This document shows positions 44,272 to 51,664 of a stretch of 64,000 nt of DNA, in pieces. The notes beneath the pieces are model-generated. The model saw nothing but the letters and a program-made list of their open reading frames with translations. It did no database searches and was not told the origin of the DNA. The stretch is taken from contig NZ_KN050752.1 in NCBI RefSeq assembly GCF_000745775.1, forward strand, positions 105,729-169,728, in the 5' to 3' direction. Source of the stretch: Flavobacterium sp. ASV13 (lineage in GTDB: Bacteria; Bacteroidota; Bacteroidia; Flavobacteriales; Flavobacteriaceae). A program made the position numbers and the translations under genes. Numbering within the stretch: the stretch's first letter is position 1; the number at the start of each line of letters is the position of its first letter.

Positions 44272-44553
44272 ATGATTTTAGATATAGTATCACCAGAGGC
44301 AAAATTATTTTCGGGAGAAGTAACTTCAGTTACGGTTCCTGGAGTTGATGGAAGCTTTCAGATTTTAAATAATCACGCTCCTATTGTTTCTATTCTTGAG
44401 AAAGGAACTATAAAAATTGCAGCATCAAGCTTTAATTTTTCTAAAGAGGTAGCAAGTAAATTTGTGAGAGTTAATGACCAAACCTATACATTAGAGATTA
44501 CGTCAGGTACAATCGAAATGAAAGATAATAAAGTAATTGTTTTAGTTGACTAA
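44272..44553 (+). CDS. atpC: ATP synthase subunit epsilon, short form
   Basis: 93 residues: only the N-terminal beta-sandwich domain (MILDIVSPEAKLFSGEVTSVTVPGVDGSFQILNNHAPIVSIL...). The C-terminal two-helix domain that inhibits ATP hydrolysis in E. coli (family length ~130-140) is absent; I recall this short form as usual in Bacteroidota, so it is not a recent truncation. It would link gamma to the c-ring. It lies 80 bp behind atpD with an inverted repeat between, and ends in a strong terminator. Confidence 0.95.
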   Translation: MILDIVSPEAKLFSGEVTSVTVPGVDGSFQILNNHAPIVSILEKGTIKIAASSFNFSKEVASKFVRVNDQTYTLEITSGTIEMKDNKVIVLVD

Positions 44554-44574
44554 TAACAATTTCAAGATAAGTTT

Positions 44575-44606
44575 AAAAGCCATTCACATAGTGAGTGGCT
44601 TTTTTT
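44575..44606 (+). terminator. atpC terminator
   Basis: 13-bp stem, 44575-44587 with 44591-44603 (one G-T pair), loop ATA, T-run. Confidence 0.88.
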
Positions 44607-44634
44607 ATTTTAAAGCTTTTTGAAAAATATTTTT

Positions 44635-44642
44635 TACTTTTG
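44635..44642 (+). promoter_or_regulatory. Candidate -7 box upstream of 44765 gene
   Basis: TACTTTTG fits TAnnTTTG. The predicted leader of about 115 nt holds a small hairpin, AAAAGCT (44682-44688) with AGCTTTT (44694-44700). Confidence 0.35.
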
Positions 44643-44764
44643 AAGTATTAAAATCTCTTTATAAAATATTGATTATGATGTAAAAGCTCAGTAAGCTTTT
44701 GCAGTTTCGTTTTATCGACTAGATAAGACGTAAATATTTATGTCAAATTTTATAAATAACAGAG

Positions 44765-45403
44765 ATGAAAAATATATCAAAAGTTGCCGTTCTTGGCGGT
44801 GGCGGAAGAACTGGAAAGTTTCTTGTAAACCAGTTATTAAATGAAGGATTTAGTTTAAAGCTTTTACTAAGAAATCCTCAAAATTTCGAAATTCAAAATT
44901 CTAAAATTGAAGTCATTCAGGGCGATGCGCTCGATTTTGAATCCATACAATTATTGCTCAAAGACTGTCAGGCTGTTGTAAGTACAATTGGTCAAAGAAA
45001 AGACGAGCCTATTGTTGCAAGTACGGTTACAAAACATGTCTTGAAGGCCATGAAAGAACATGGAATCGATCGTTATGTTCTTCTTGCGGGTCTTAATATC
45101 GATGTTCCATCTGATAAAAAAAGCCCAAAAACGATTATGGCAACTGACTGGATGAAAACTAATTTTCCAATAATTCAGGAAGATCGTCAAAAGGCTTATG
45201 ATCTTTTAGTTCAAAGTGATGTTAATTGGACGCAAGTTCGTGTTCCGTTTATTGAATTTACTGATAATAGTTCTGAGGTTGTAGTAGATCTTGAAGATTG
45301 TCTGGGAGATAAAATCAGTGCATTTGATATTGCTCAATTTATGGTTAAAGAAATGACCGAATCAAATTATAGCTGCAAGTCGCCTTTTATAAGCAAAATT
45401 TAG
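44765..45403 (+). CDS. NAD(P)-binding protein, atypical SDR/NmrA-like
   Basis: 212 residues. The N-terminal dinucleotide-binding motif is KVAVLGGGGRTGKFLVNQLL, followed by SLKLLLRNPQNF, GDALDFESIQLLLKDCQAVVSTIG and a C-terminal helix ISAFDIAQFMVKEMTE. This is the pattern of atypical SDR/NmrA-like proteins, often NADPH sensors or flavin-reductase-like enzymes. No SDR Tyr-x3-Lys catalytic pair is obvious, though YVLLAGLNID may supply the region. Role unknown. Monocistronic, 77 bp before bioF. Confidence 0.8.
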   Translation: MKNISKVAVLGGGGRTGKFLVNQLLNEGFSLKLLLRNPQNFEIQNSKIEVIQGDALDFESIQLLLKDCQAVVSTIGQRKDEPIVASTVTKHVLKAMKEHGIDRYVLLAGLNIDVPSDKKSPKTIMATDWMKTNFPIIQEDRQKAYDLLVQSDVNWTQVRVPFIEFTDNSSEVVVDLEDCLGDKISAFDIAQFMVKEMTESNYSCKSPFISKI

Positions 45404-45442
45404 AGTAAAGTAGGAAACAGCGGGAACATCAAATCCTGCTGT

Positions 45443-45475
45443 TTGTTTATATCAAATTTCAATTTCATAACTTTG
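45443..45475 (+). promoter_or_regulatory. Predicted bioF promoter giving a leaderless start
   Basis: TTG (45443-45445), 22-nt spacer, TAACTTTG (45468-45475), then five bases to the bioF ATG at 45481. The RNA would begin at or next to the start codon. Confidence 0.5.
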
Positions 45476-45480
45476 CTTTC

Positions 45481-46617
45481 ATGAAATTACCTGAAAATCT
45501 TATTCAAAAGCTTGAAAATAGGAAGCAAAATAATTCGTTGAGAAAATTGCCAAGTTTTAATAATCTTGTCGATTTTTCTTCAAACGATTATATTGGATTT
45601 TCAAAATCGGAATCTATTTTTAAACAGGCTCATCATTATTTAATCGAAAACGAGTTTATTCAAAATGGTGCAACTGGTTCACGATTGATTTCAGGTAATC
45701 ATTCTTTGTATCAAATTGCAGAAGCTTTTATAACGGAATTTCATGAGGCTGAATCGGCTTTAATTTTTAATTCGGGTTATGATGCCAATGCGGGCTTTTT
45801 TAGTGCTGTACCGCAACGAAATGATGTTATTTTGTATGATGAGTTAAGTCATGCATCAATTCGTGATGGAATTGTAATGTCGAATGCGAAATCTTATAAA
45901 TTTAATCATAATGATTTTGAGGACTTAGAGCGCTTAATTTTAAAGTTTCCTGATACCAATATTTACATAGTAACTGAAACTGTTTTTTCAATGGATGGCG
46001 ATAGCCCCAATTTGGAAGAATTAGTAAAGTTGTCGGAAAAATACAATTGTTATTTAGTTGTTGATGAAGCGCATACTTTAGGTGTTTTTGGAGAAAAAGG
46101 TGAAGGACTGATACAGGATCTTCAACTGCATAATCGAATTTTCGCCCGAATTATGACTTTTGGAAAAGGTCTCGGCTGTCATGGAGCTGTTGTTTTGGGA
46201 AGTCCCGAATTAAACGAATATTTAGTAAACTTTGCCCGAAGTTTTATTTATACAACAGGATTATCTCCGCATTCGGTGGCTACAATTTTGGTTGCTTATC
46301 AACATTTGGAAATTGAAAAAGAAACAATTAATGAACTTCGCCAAAATATAGTTTTCTTTAATCAACAGAAAAATTTATTGGGTTTAAAGCCAATGTTTGT
46401 CAGAAGCAAATCGGCAATTCAATCGGCAATTATTCCGGGTAATGAAAATGTTAAACGTATTGCCCAACAATTGCAGGACAAAGGTTTTGATGTAAAAGCT
46501 ATTTTATCTCCAACTGTTCCTGAAGGTCAGGAACGTCTCCGTTTTTGTATTCACAGTTATAATTCCCAAGAAGAAATTAGTTGTATTTTAGAATTATTAG
46601 GAAATTTCGTGTTTTAG
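45481..46617 (+). CDS. bioF: 8-amino-7-oxononanoate synthase-like PLP enzyme
   Basis: 378 residues. It condenses pimeloyl-thioester with L-alanine, releasing CO2, in biotin synthesis. Marks of the alpha-oxoamine synthase family: FSSNDYIGFS near the start, GATGSRLISGNHSLY, ETVFSMDGDSPNLEEL, VVDEAHTLGVFG, and the PLP Lys229 in MTFGKGLGCHGA. Length normal. The family also contains KBL and SPT, but bioD and bioA close by support BioF. The ATG is five bases after a -7 box. Confidence 0.9.
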   Translation: MKLPENLIQKLENRKQNNSLRKLPSFNNLVDFSSNDYIGFSKSESIFKQAHHYLIENEFIQNGATGSRLISGNHSLYQIAEAFITEFHEAESALIFNSGYDANAGFFSAVPQRNDVILYDELSHASIRDGIVMSNAKSYKFNHNDFEDLERLILKFPDTNIYIVTETVFSMDGDSPNLEELVKLSEKYNCYLVVDEAHTLGVFGEKGEGLIQDLQLHNRIFARIMTFGKGLGCHGAVVLGSPELNEYLVNFARSFIYTTGLSPHSVATILVAYQHLEIEKETINELRQNIVFFNQQKNLLGLKPMFVRSKSAIQSAIIPGNENVKRIAQQLQDKGFDVKAILSPTVPEGQERLRFCIHSYNSQEEISCILELLGNFVF

Positions 46618-46652
46618 TCCACCGATGAAACGGATTTAGCGGGTTTGCACGG

Positions 46653-47063
46653 ATGTTTATGAACGATTTATTGCATAAAGAAATAACTAAACCAATATTA
46701 AAGATATTTTATGATGTTTATAACCAATTGGGTTATGGATTTCTGGAAAAGGTTTATCAAAATGCAATGTATTTTGAACTGAAATCACAAGGATATAAAG
46801 TTGAAGCTCAAAAGCAAATCAAAGTCTATTTTAAAAATCAATTAGTAGGCGAATTTTACGCTGACTTATTAGTTGAAGATTCTATTATTCTTGAACTTAA
46901 AGCCTGTGAATGTTTGTCAAGTTCGCATATTGCTCAATTAATGAATTATTTAAAATCAACTCAAATTCAAGTTGGCTTGTTGTTGAATTTTGGAGAAACC
47001 CCAGAATTTAAGCGCATTATCTATACAAATAATAGAAAACAAAATATAAATAATCTGCGATAA
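46653..47063 (+). CDS. GxxExxY family protein
   Basis: 136 residues. The naming motif GFLEKVY is visible in YNQLGYGFLEKVYQNAM, followed by VEAQKQIKVYFKNQLVGEFYADLLVEDSIILELKACECLSSSHIAQLMNYLK, where the Asp and Glu-x-Lys suggest a PD-(D/E)xK nuclease-like fold. Function unknown. The gene is embedded in degenerate intergenic repeats ('acggattt...cacggat' before, 'aatctgcgataatctg' after), and the start lies right at the repeat edge. ATG at 46653 or 46659 are both possible. Inserted between the biotin genes and the next unit. Confidence 0.9.
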   Translation: MFMNDLLHKEITKPILKIFYDVYNQLGYGFLEKVYQNAMYFELKSQGYKVEAQKQIKVYFKNQLVGEFYADLLVEDSIILELKACECLSSSHIAQLMNYLKSTQIQVGLLLNFGETPEFKRIIYTNNRKQNINNLR

Positions 47064-47207
47064 TCTGTTAGATCAGTTCGATCCGTGGGCTTTTTTTCTT
47101 CTCTAAAGTATTATATTTCCACACTTTTTTAAAAAAGTTTAATTTTTTTTGTAACGTTTTGATTATTCGATTACTTACGAGCCGTAATCAAATAAACCAA
47201 AATAATT

Positions 47208-47402
47208 ATGAAAACGAAAACAGCTTTATCAAAAGAAAATATCTTCAACTTTATTTTCATCTTTTTAACTTCAGGAGCATTTGGATATGCTTTAACAAAT
47301 CATTTTTTATTACATCACCCGAATACTAAATTATTGCTTGTTTCAGGATTTTTGTTTCTGGCTTCAGTAGCTTCTTGGCAAAGAAAAAAATACAGCAAAT
47401 AA
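47208..47402 (+). CDS. Small hypothetical membrane protein, 64 aa
   Basis: 64 residues with two hydrophobic helices (IFNFIFIFLTSGAFGYALTN and LLLVSGFLFLASVASW) and positively charged ends. I do not recognise it. The leader is AT-rich, and a 20-bp run of TCAA units separates it from the TraB-like gene on the same strand. Likely real on the basis of its clear start and composition, but unproven. Confidence 0.5.
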   Translation: MKTKTALSKENIFNFIFIFLTSGAFGYALTNHFLLHHPNTKLLLVSGFLFLASVASWQRKKYSK

Positions 47403-47419
47403 TAGTTGGGTTTCAATCA

Positions 47420-47439
47420 TCAATCAATCAATCAATCAA
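47420..47439 (+). repeat. (TCAA)5 microsatellite in the leader of the TraB-like gene
   Basis: Five perfect tetranucleotide units, with degenerate TCAA/TCA units on both sides from about 47411 to 47478, ending directly before the ATG at 47480. Confidence 0.8.
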
Positions 47440-47479
47440 ATCATCATCAATCAATTATCAACTTTAATCAATCAAAATC

Positions 47480-48343
47480 ATGAAAAATTTAATCAAATCT
47501 GTCGTAATAGTAATTGTTCTTATTTTTAGTTCATTTGCGCAAGCACAAACAAAATTACCAAAACTAGAAAACTCTCTTTTATGGGAAGTTTCAGGAAATG
47601 GATTAGAAAAGCCTTCTTATTTATATGGAACAGTTCATATGATTTGTACGCCAGATTATTTCCTTTCTGAAAAAACAAAGAAAGCATTTACGACCGCCAA
47701 TAAATTAGTTTTAGAAATCAATTTTGCAGATTCGGCCGAAATGACGGCGATGCAAAAAATGGCAATGGGAAAAGAACCTTTGAGTAAACTTTTAAGTCCG
47801 GAGCAATTATCAAAATTAAATGAAATCTTAAAAAAGACAGCTGGAATAACAACCTTGCAAGTAGATAATTTTAGTTTGATGACGGTAATGAGTTTGATTT
47901 CGATGAAAAGTTTCGGCTGTACAGATATCAAGCTTTATGAAATGGAATTTATAGAGATGGCTAAAAAAAGAAATATTCAGGTTGGCGGTTTGGAAACGGT
48001 AAAATCTCAATTTGAAATGTTTGAAAATGCATATTCAAATGATGAAATGATTGATATGTTAGGAGAGACAAATCAGGAAGAAACTGCTAAATTAGTAGCT
48101 GCATATAAAAGTGAAAATGTTGAAAATTTGTTTGATATCGTAACTGACAAGAAAATTACAAGCGAGAAAACAAGAGGAATAATTCTGGATCAAAGAAATT
48201 TGAATTGGGTAAAAGAAATGCCACAAATGATGAAAAAGGAAAGTGTATTCTTTGCATTTGGTTCGGCACATTTGGGAGGTGAATTTGGAGTGATTAATTT
48301 ATTAAGAAAAGCAGGATATATTGTAAAACCAGTAATGAATTAA
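47480..48343 (+). CDS. TraB/GumN-family (TIKI-like) protein, exported
   Basis: 287 residues with a signal peptide (MKNLIKSVVIVIVLIFSSFAQAQ). TraB/GumN marks: SYLYGTVHMICTPDYFLSEKTKKAF (GT-x-H motif), a Glu-bearing NKLVLEINFADS, and the C-terminal FFAFGSAHLGGEFGVINLLRKAGYIV (second G-x-x-H motif). Related TIKI proteins are metalloproteases. Probably periplasmic. Seven bases separate it from the sigma factor gene, so the TraB-like protein, sigma factor and probable anti-sigma factor are one operon. Confidence 0.88.
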   Translation: MKNLIKSVVIVIVLIFSSFAQAQTKLPKLENSLLWEVSGNGLEKPSYLYGTVHMICTPDYFLSEKTKKAFTTANKLVLEINFADSAEMTAMQKMAMGKEPLSKLLSPEQLSKLNEILKKTAGITTLQVDNFSLMTVMSLISMKSFGCTDIKLYEMEFIEMAKKRNIQVGGLETVKSQFEMFENAYSNDEMIDMLGETNQEETAKLVAAYKSENVENLFDIVTDKKITSEKTRGIILDQRNLNWVKEMPQMMKKESVFFAFGSAHLGGEFGVINLLRKAGYIVKPVMN

Positions 48344-48350
48344 AACTATT

Positions 48351-48854
48351 TTGAAAGAGAAAGAACAAGAGTTTTTAAATCGGATAGAAAGTCACAAAGG
48401 AATTCTGTACAAAGTCTCGAAAATGTACATGGACAATTACGACGATCAGCAGGATTTATTTCAGGAAATTGTCTGCCAACTTTGGAAATCGTATGATACG
48501 TTTCGGAATGAAAGCCAATTTTCAACCTGGATGTATCGGGTGGCAGTTAATACAGCAATTGTTTTCCTTAGGAAAGAAAAGAGAAAAGTTGACAAATATG
48601 AAATTGCATCGGAAAATATTAAAGATGACGAAGGCGATTCGCATATAAAAGAAAGTCAGCTAGATCATTTTTATAAAGCGGTTCAAAAACTCGAAAAAAT
48701 TGACAAAGCCATTATTTTCTATCAACTTGAGGGTTTTTCTCATAAAGAAATTGGTGAAAATCTCGGGATTTCTGAAGGAAATGCCAGAGTGAAATTAAAC
48801 AGGGCAAAAGAAAAATTAAAAGAAATAATTAAAAATCAAGGATATGGATTTTAA
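48351..48854 (+). CDS. RNA polymerase sigma factor, ECF type
   Basis: 167 residues from a TTG start; no in-frame ATG exists upstream (a stop lies at 48336). Sigma region 2 is YDDQQDLFQEIVCQLWKSYDTFRNESQFSTWMYRVAVN, region 4 is IIFYQLEGFSHKEIGENLGISEGNARVKLNRAKEKLKEII. It directs polymerase to specific promoters in response to an envelope signal. The stop overlaps the next gene by 11 bases, which ties expression of factor and probable anti-factor. Confidence 0.93.
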   Translation: MKEKEQEFLNRIESHKGILYKVSKMYMDNYDDQQDLFQEIVCQLWKSYDTFRNESQFSTWMYRVAVNTAIVFLRKEKRKVDKYEIASENIKDDEGDSHIKESQLDHFYKAVQKLEKIDKAIIFYQLEGFSHKEIGENLGISEGNARVKLNRAKEKLKEIIKNQGYGF

Positions 48855-49458
48855 CGATATACAAAACGCATGGAACAACGAAAAGACAGAGAATGTTGTT
48901 GTTCCAGATAATTTAGAAAAGATAAATTCGGCAAATACACCTTTGGACATTATCAGAAAAAATCTGAAAAATGAACTTATTATGCAGTCGGTGAGTGTTG
49001 TGTTAATTGGTCTTACGCCTTATTTATTTGCTTTTCCAGCAAAGTGGATAGTGCCATTTTTCTTGTTGTTCAGCATATTCCTTGCGGTGTGTGTGTATTA
49101 CTTGGTTAAGCTTTACATTTTTTATAAAAGATTAAATAAGATTACTTTAAAAACAAAAGACAGCCTTTATGAAACTTATTTTGACGTAAGGCTTAATATG
49201 GAATTATATAAAACCTTCGGATTTGCTTTAACGCCGTTTATGGTATTGTTTTTAGTTGGGTTTTTATACCACGAATTTTCAAAAAAACCAGGTTTCGAGC
49301 TGACTAATTTTACTAACACACAATTGATAAGTGTTTTTTCTGTCGTTGTATTCTGTATTTTATTTATGGGGATTTCGCTAGAATGGTGGGTTCATAAATT
49401 TTACGGAAAACATGCTAAAGAAATTAAAAATGTAATTGATCAATTAAAAGAAGAATAA
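48844..49458 (+). CDS. Probable membrane anti-sigma factor
   Basis: 204 residues. A soluble N-terminus (MDFNDIQNAWNNEKTENVVVPDNLEKI) is followed by four membrane helices at about 53-70, 73-95, 122-145 and 157-180. The overlap with the ECF sigma gene by 11 nt, and the soluble-N-terminus-plus-membrane layout, suggest an anti-sigma factor. It has no zinc-binding anti-sigma motif, so it is not a ZAS-type factor. The assignment is by context. Confidence 0.6.
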   Translation: MDFNDIQNAWNNEKTENVVVPDNLEKINSANTPLDIIRKNLKNELIMQSVSVVLIGLTPYLFAFPAKWIVPFFLLFSIFLAVCVYYLVKLYIFYKRLNKITLKTKDSLYETYFDVRLNMELYKTFGFALTPFMVLFLVGFLYHEFSKKPGFELTNFTNTQLISVFSVVVFCILFMGISLEWWVHKFYGKHAKEIKNVIDQLKEE

Positions 49459-49463
49459 AACAG

Positions 49464-49485
49464 AACCCATCGTAATTGATGGGTT
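49464..49485 (+). terminator. Weak hairpin after the sigma/anti-sigma unit
   Basis: 8-bp stem AACCCATC (49464-49471) with GATGGGTT (49478-49485), followed by a T-rich but interrupted tail. It overlaps the predicted bioD promoter. Confidence 0.5.
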
Positions 49486-49508
49486 TGTTGTTTTTATTGG
49501 TATTTTTG
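49476..49508 (+). promoter_or_regulatory. Predicted bioD promoter
   Basis: TTG (49476-49478), 22-nt spacer, TATTTTTG (49501-49508), about 20 nt before the ATG at 49529. The -33 element lies within the hairpin of the preceding unit. Confidence 0.45.
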
Positions 49509-49528
49509 CTGTATAATAAAACAGTACC

Positions 49529-50146
49529 ATGAAAATATTTATAACCGGAATTTCAACCGATGTTGGAAAAACAATAACTTCTGCAATAGTGGTTGAAGCG
49601 CTGGAAGCAGATTATTGGAAACCAATTCAGGCTGGGGATTTAGATAATTCAGATAGTCATAAGATAAAGACCCGAATTTCTAATTCAAAAACAAAAATCT
49701 TCGAAAACAGTTATAAATTAAATACACCAGCAAGTCCGCATTTTGCTGCTGAAATTGATGGAATTTCAATTGACCTGAAGAATATTCAGGAACCAAAAAC
49801 TGAAAATCATTTGGTAATTGAAGGAGCAGGAGGGATTTTTGTTCCGTTAAACGAAAAAGATACAATTGCCGATTTGATTCAGAAAGATTATAAAATAATT
49901 ATAGTTTCACGACATTATCTCGGAAGCATCAATCATACTTTGTTAACTATTGAAGCACTTCAGAATCGAGGTTTTAAAGTTGACGGAATTATATTCAGCG
50001 GAAGCGAAAACAAATCGACCGAAAGTTTGATTTTGAATAAAACCGGAATTAAATCCATTGGAAGAATTGACGAAGAACCTTATTTTGATCAGAATGTAAT
50101 TAAGGAATACGCTGATTTGTTTCGCCAAAATCTATTGAATTTATAG
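49529..50146 (+). CDS. bioD: Dethiobiotin synthetase
   Basis: 205 residues. It carboxylates 7,8-diaminopelargonic acid to dethiobiotin with ATP. The Walker-A-like P-loop is FITGISTDVGKTITSA; YWKPIQAGDLDNSDS and VIEGAGGIFVPLNEKDTI complete the DTBS pattern; SRHYLGSINHTLLTIEAL is typical. Length normal. Followed after 99 bp by bioA. Confidence 0.96.
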   Translation: MKIFITGISTDVGKTITSAIVVEALEADYWKPIQAGDLDNSDSHKIKTRISNSKTKIFENSYKLNTPASPHFAAEIDGISIDLKNIQEPKTENHLVIEGAGGIFVPLNEKDTIADLIQKDYKIIIVSRHYLGSINHTLLTIEALQNRGFKVDGIIFSGSENKSTESLILNKTGIKSIGRIDEEPYFDQNVIKEYADLFRQNLLNL

Positions 50147-50181
50147 AGTAAAGAATATAGAATTAAGAAAATAGACTTTCT

Positions 50182-50189
50182 TATCTTTG
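50182..50189 (+). promoter_or_regulatory. Candidate bioA -7 box in an AT-rich repeat leader
   Basis: TATCTTTG fits TAnnTTTG, 56 nt before bioA. The surrounding 'agagtaaagaatatag...tctatactctattttcta' sequence forms an imperfect inverted repeat. Confidence 0.4.
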
Positions 50190-50245
50190 TAAAAACTATA
50201 GAGTTTAGTCTTTTTTCTATACTCTATTTTCTATCTTCTTAAAAA

Positions 50246-51517
50246 ATGACTTTACAAGAAAAAGACAGCCAATACCTTTGGCATCCTTATACACAGCACA
50301 AAACTTCACAAACGCCAATCGCAATTTCAAGAGGCGAAGGCGCGTTGCTTTGGGACGAAAACAATAAAGAATATATAGATGCGATTGCATCTTGGTGGGT
50401 AAATCCGTTTGGGCACAGCAATAAATTTATTGCTGATGCGATTTACAAACAACTGACGACATTGGAACACGTTTTATTTGGAGGTTTCACTCACGAACCT
50501 GCAATAAAAGTGGCTGAAAAACTGATGGAAATTTTGCCAAAAAACCAGCAGAAAATCTTTTTTTCAGATAATGGTTCAACTGCAGTTGAAGTAGCAATTA
50601 AAGTTGCGTTGCAGTATTTTTTTAATAAAAATGAAAAGCGTACTACAATAATTGCTTTTGAAAATGCTTTTCACGGAGATACTTTTGCGGCAATGGCGGC
50701 AAGCGGAATTTCATTTTATACACAAGCTTTTCAGGGAATGTTTATTGATGTTGTCCGAATTCCGGTTCCGATAAAAGGACAGGAAGAGATAAGTTTTGAT
50801 GCTTTAAAAGAGGTAATTCAGAAACACAATTGCGCCGGATTTATTTTTGAACCTTTGGTACAAGGCGCAGCCGGAATGGTTATGTACGAACCAGAAGCAT
50901 TGGAAAAACTAATTGAAATTTGTAAAGAAAATAATGTGCTAACAATTGCAGATGAAGTAATGACAGGCTTTGGTAAAACAGGAAAAACCTTTGCAATGGA
51001 TTATGTAAATGCTGATCCTGATATGATTTGTTTGTCGAAAGCATTGACGGGAGGAACAATTCCAATGGCGATTACCACTTTTACTCAGGAAGTTTTTGAC
51101 GCTTTTTATGATGACGATATTAATAAAGCTTTATTTCACGGACATACTTTCACTGCAAATCCAACAGGTTGTGCGGCGGCTTTAGCAAGTATTGATTTGT
51201 TGCAGACGCAAGAAATGCAGGATAATATCATCCGAATAAATAAAAGCCATTTGGCATTTCAAAAGAAAATTGAAAATCATCCAAAAGTAATTACTGCGAG
51301 AACACTCGGAGTTATTTTTGCGGTCGAGATAAAATCAGATTCTGAGGAAAGTTATTATGGTTCGATGCGTACTAAATTGTATAATTTCTTTATTGAAAAT
51401 GGTGTTGTTTTAAGGCCGGTTGGAAATATTGTTTACATTTTACCGCCTTATATAATGACAGACGAACAACTTCAAAAAGTTTATAAAACAATCGAAGAAG
51501 CAATTGAAATGGTTTAA
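50246..51517 (+). CDS. bioA: Adenosylmethionine-8-amino-7-oxononanoate aminotransferase
   Basis: 423 residues. It transfers an amino group from S-adenosylmethionine to 8-amino-7-oxononanoate. Typical opening DSQYLWHPYTQHKT, SWWVNPFGHSN, FSDNGSTAVEVAIKVALQYF, and the PLP Lys265 in ICLSKALTGGTIPMA; the end VYILPPYIMTDEQLQKVY fits. Between bioD and the ketosynthase on the same strand. Confidence 0.97.
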   Translation: MTLQEKDSQYLWHPYTQHKTSQTPIAISRGEGALLWDENNKEYIDAIASWWVNPFGHSNKFIADAIYKQLTTLEHVLFGGFTHEPAIKVAEKLMEILPKNQQKIFFSDNGSTAVEVAIKVALQYFFNKNEKRTTIIAFENAFHGDTFAAMAASGISFYTQAFQGMFIDVVRIPVPIKGQEEISFDALKEVIQKHNCAGFIFEPLVQGAAGMVMYEPEALEKLIEICKENNVLTIADEVMTGFGKTGKTFAMDYVNADPDMICLSKALTGGTIPMAITTFTQEVFDAFYDDDINKALFHGHTFTANPTGCAAALASIDLLQTQEMQDNIIRINKSHLAFQKKIENHPKVITARTLGVIFAVEIKSDSEESYYGSMRTKLYNFFIENGVVLRPVGNIVYILPPYIMTDEQLQKVYKTIEEAIEMV

Positions 51518-51524
51518 TTTTGCC

Positions 51525-51597
51525 CACAGATTAATACAGATTAAACGGATTTTCACTGATTAATCTTTTTAAATCCGTTTAATCCGCGTTATCTGTG
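51525..51597. repeat. Large imperfect inverted repeat (intergenic)
   Basis: Arms 51525-51553 and 51571-51597 share a near-perfect complement built on CACAGAT and GATTAAACGGATTT, separated by an 18-nt loop. It belongs to the same 'cagatta/acggat' family as the sequence around the GxxExxY gene. It fills most of the 147-bp gap between bioA and the ketosynthase. Confidence 0.7.
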
Positions 51598-51664
51598 TGC
51601 CATTTTTTATAATTCTTTTGCGACCTTTGTGGTTAGAAAATGCAATAGGCATAAAATCAATATT

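Noticed and set aside
46653..47063. Biotin-operon member
   Set aside because: The GxxExxY protein has no link to biotin chemistry and is flanked by dispersed repeats.
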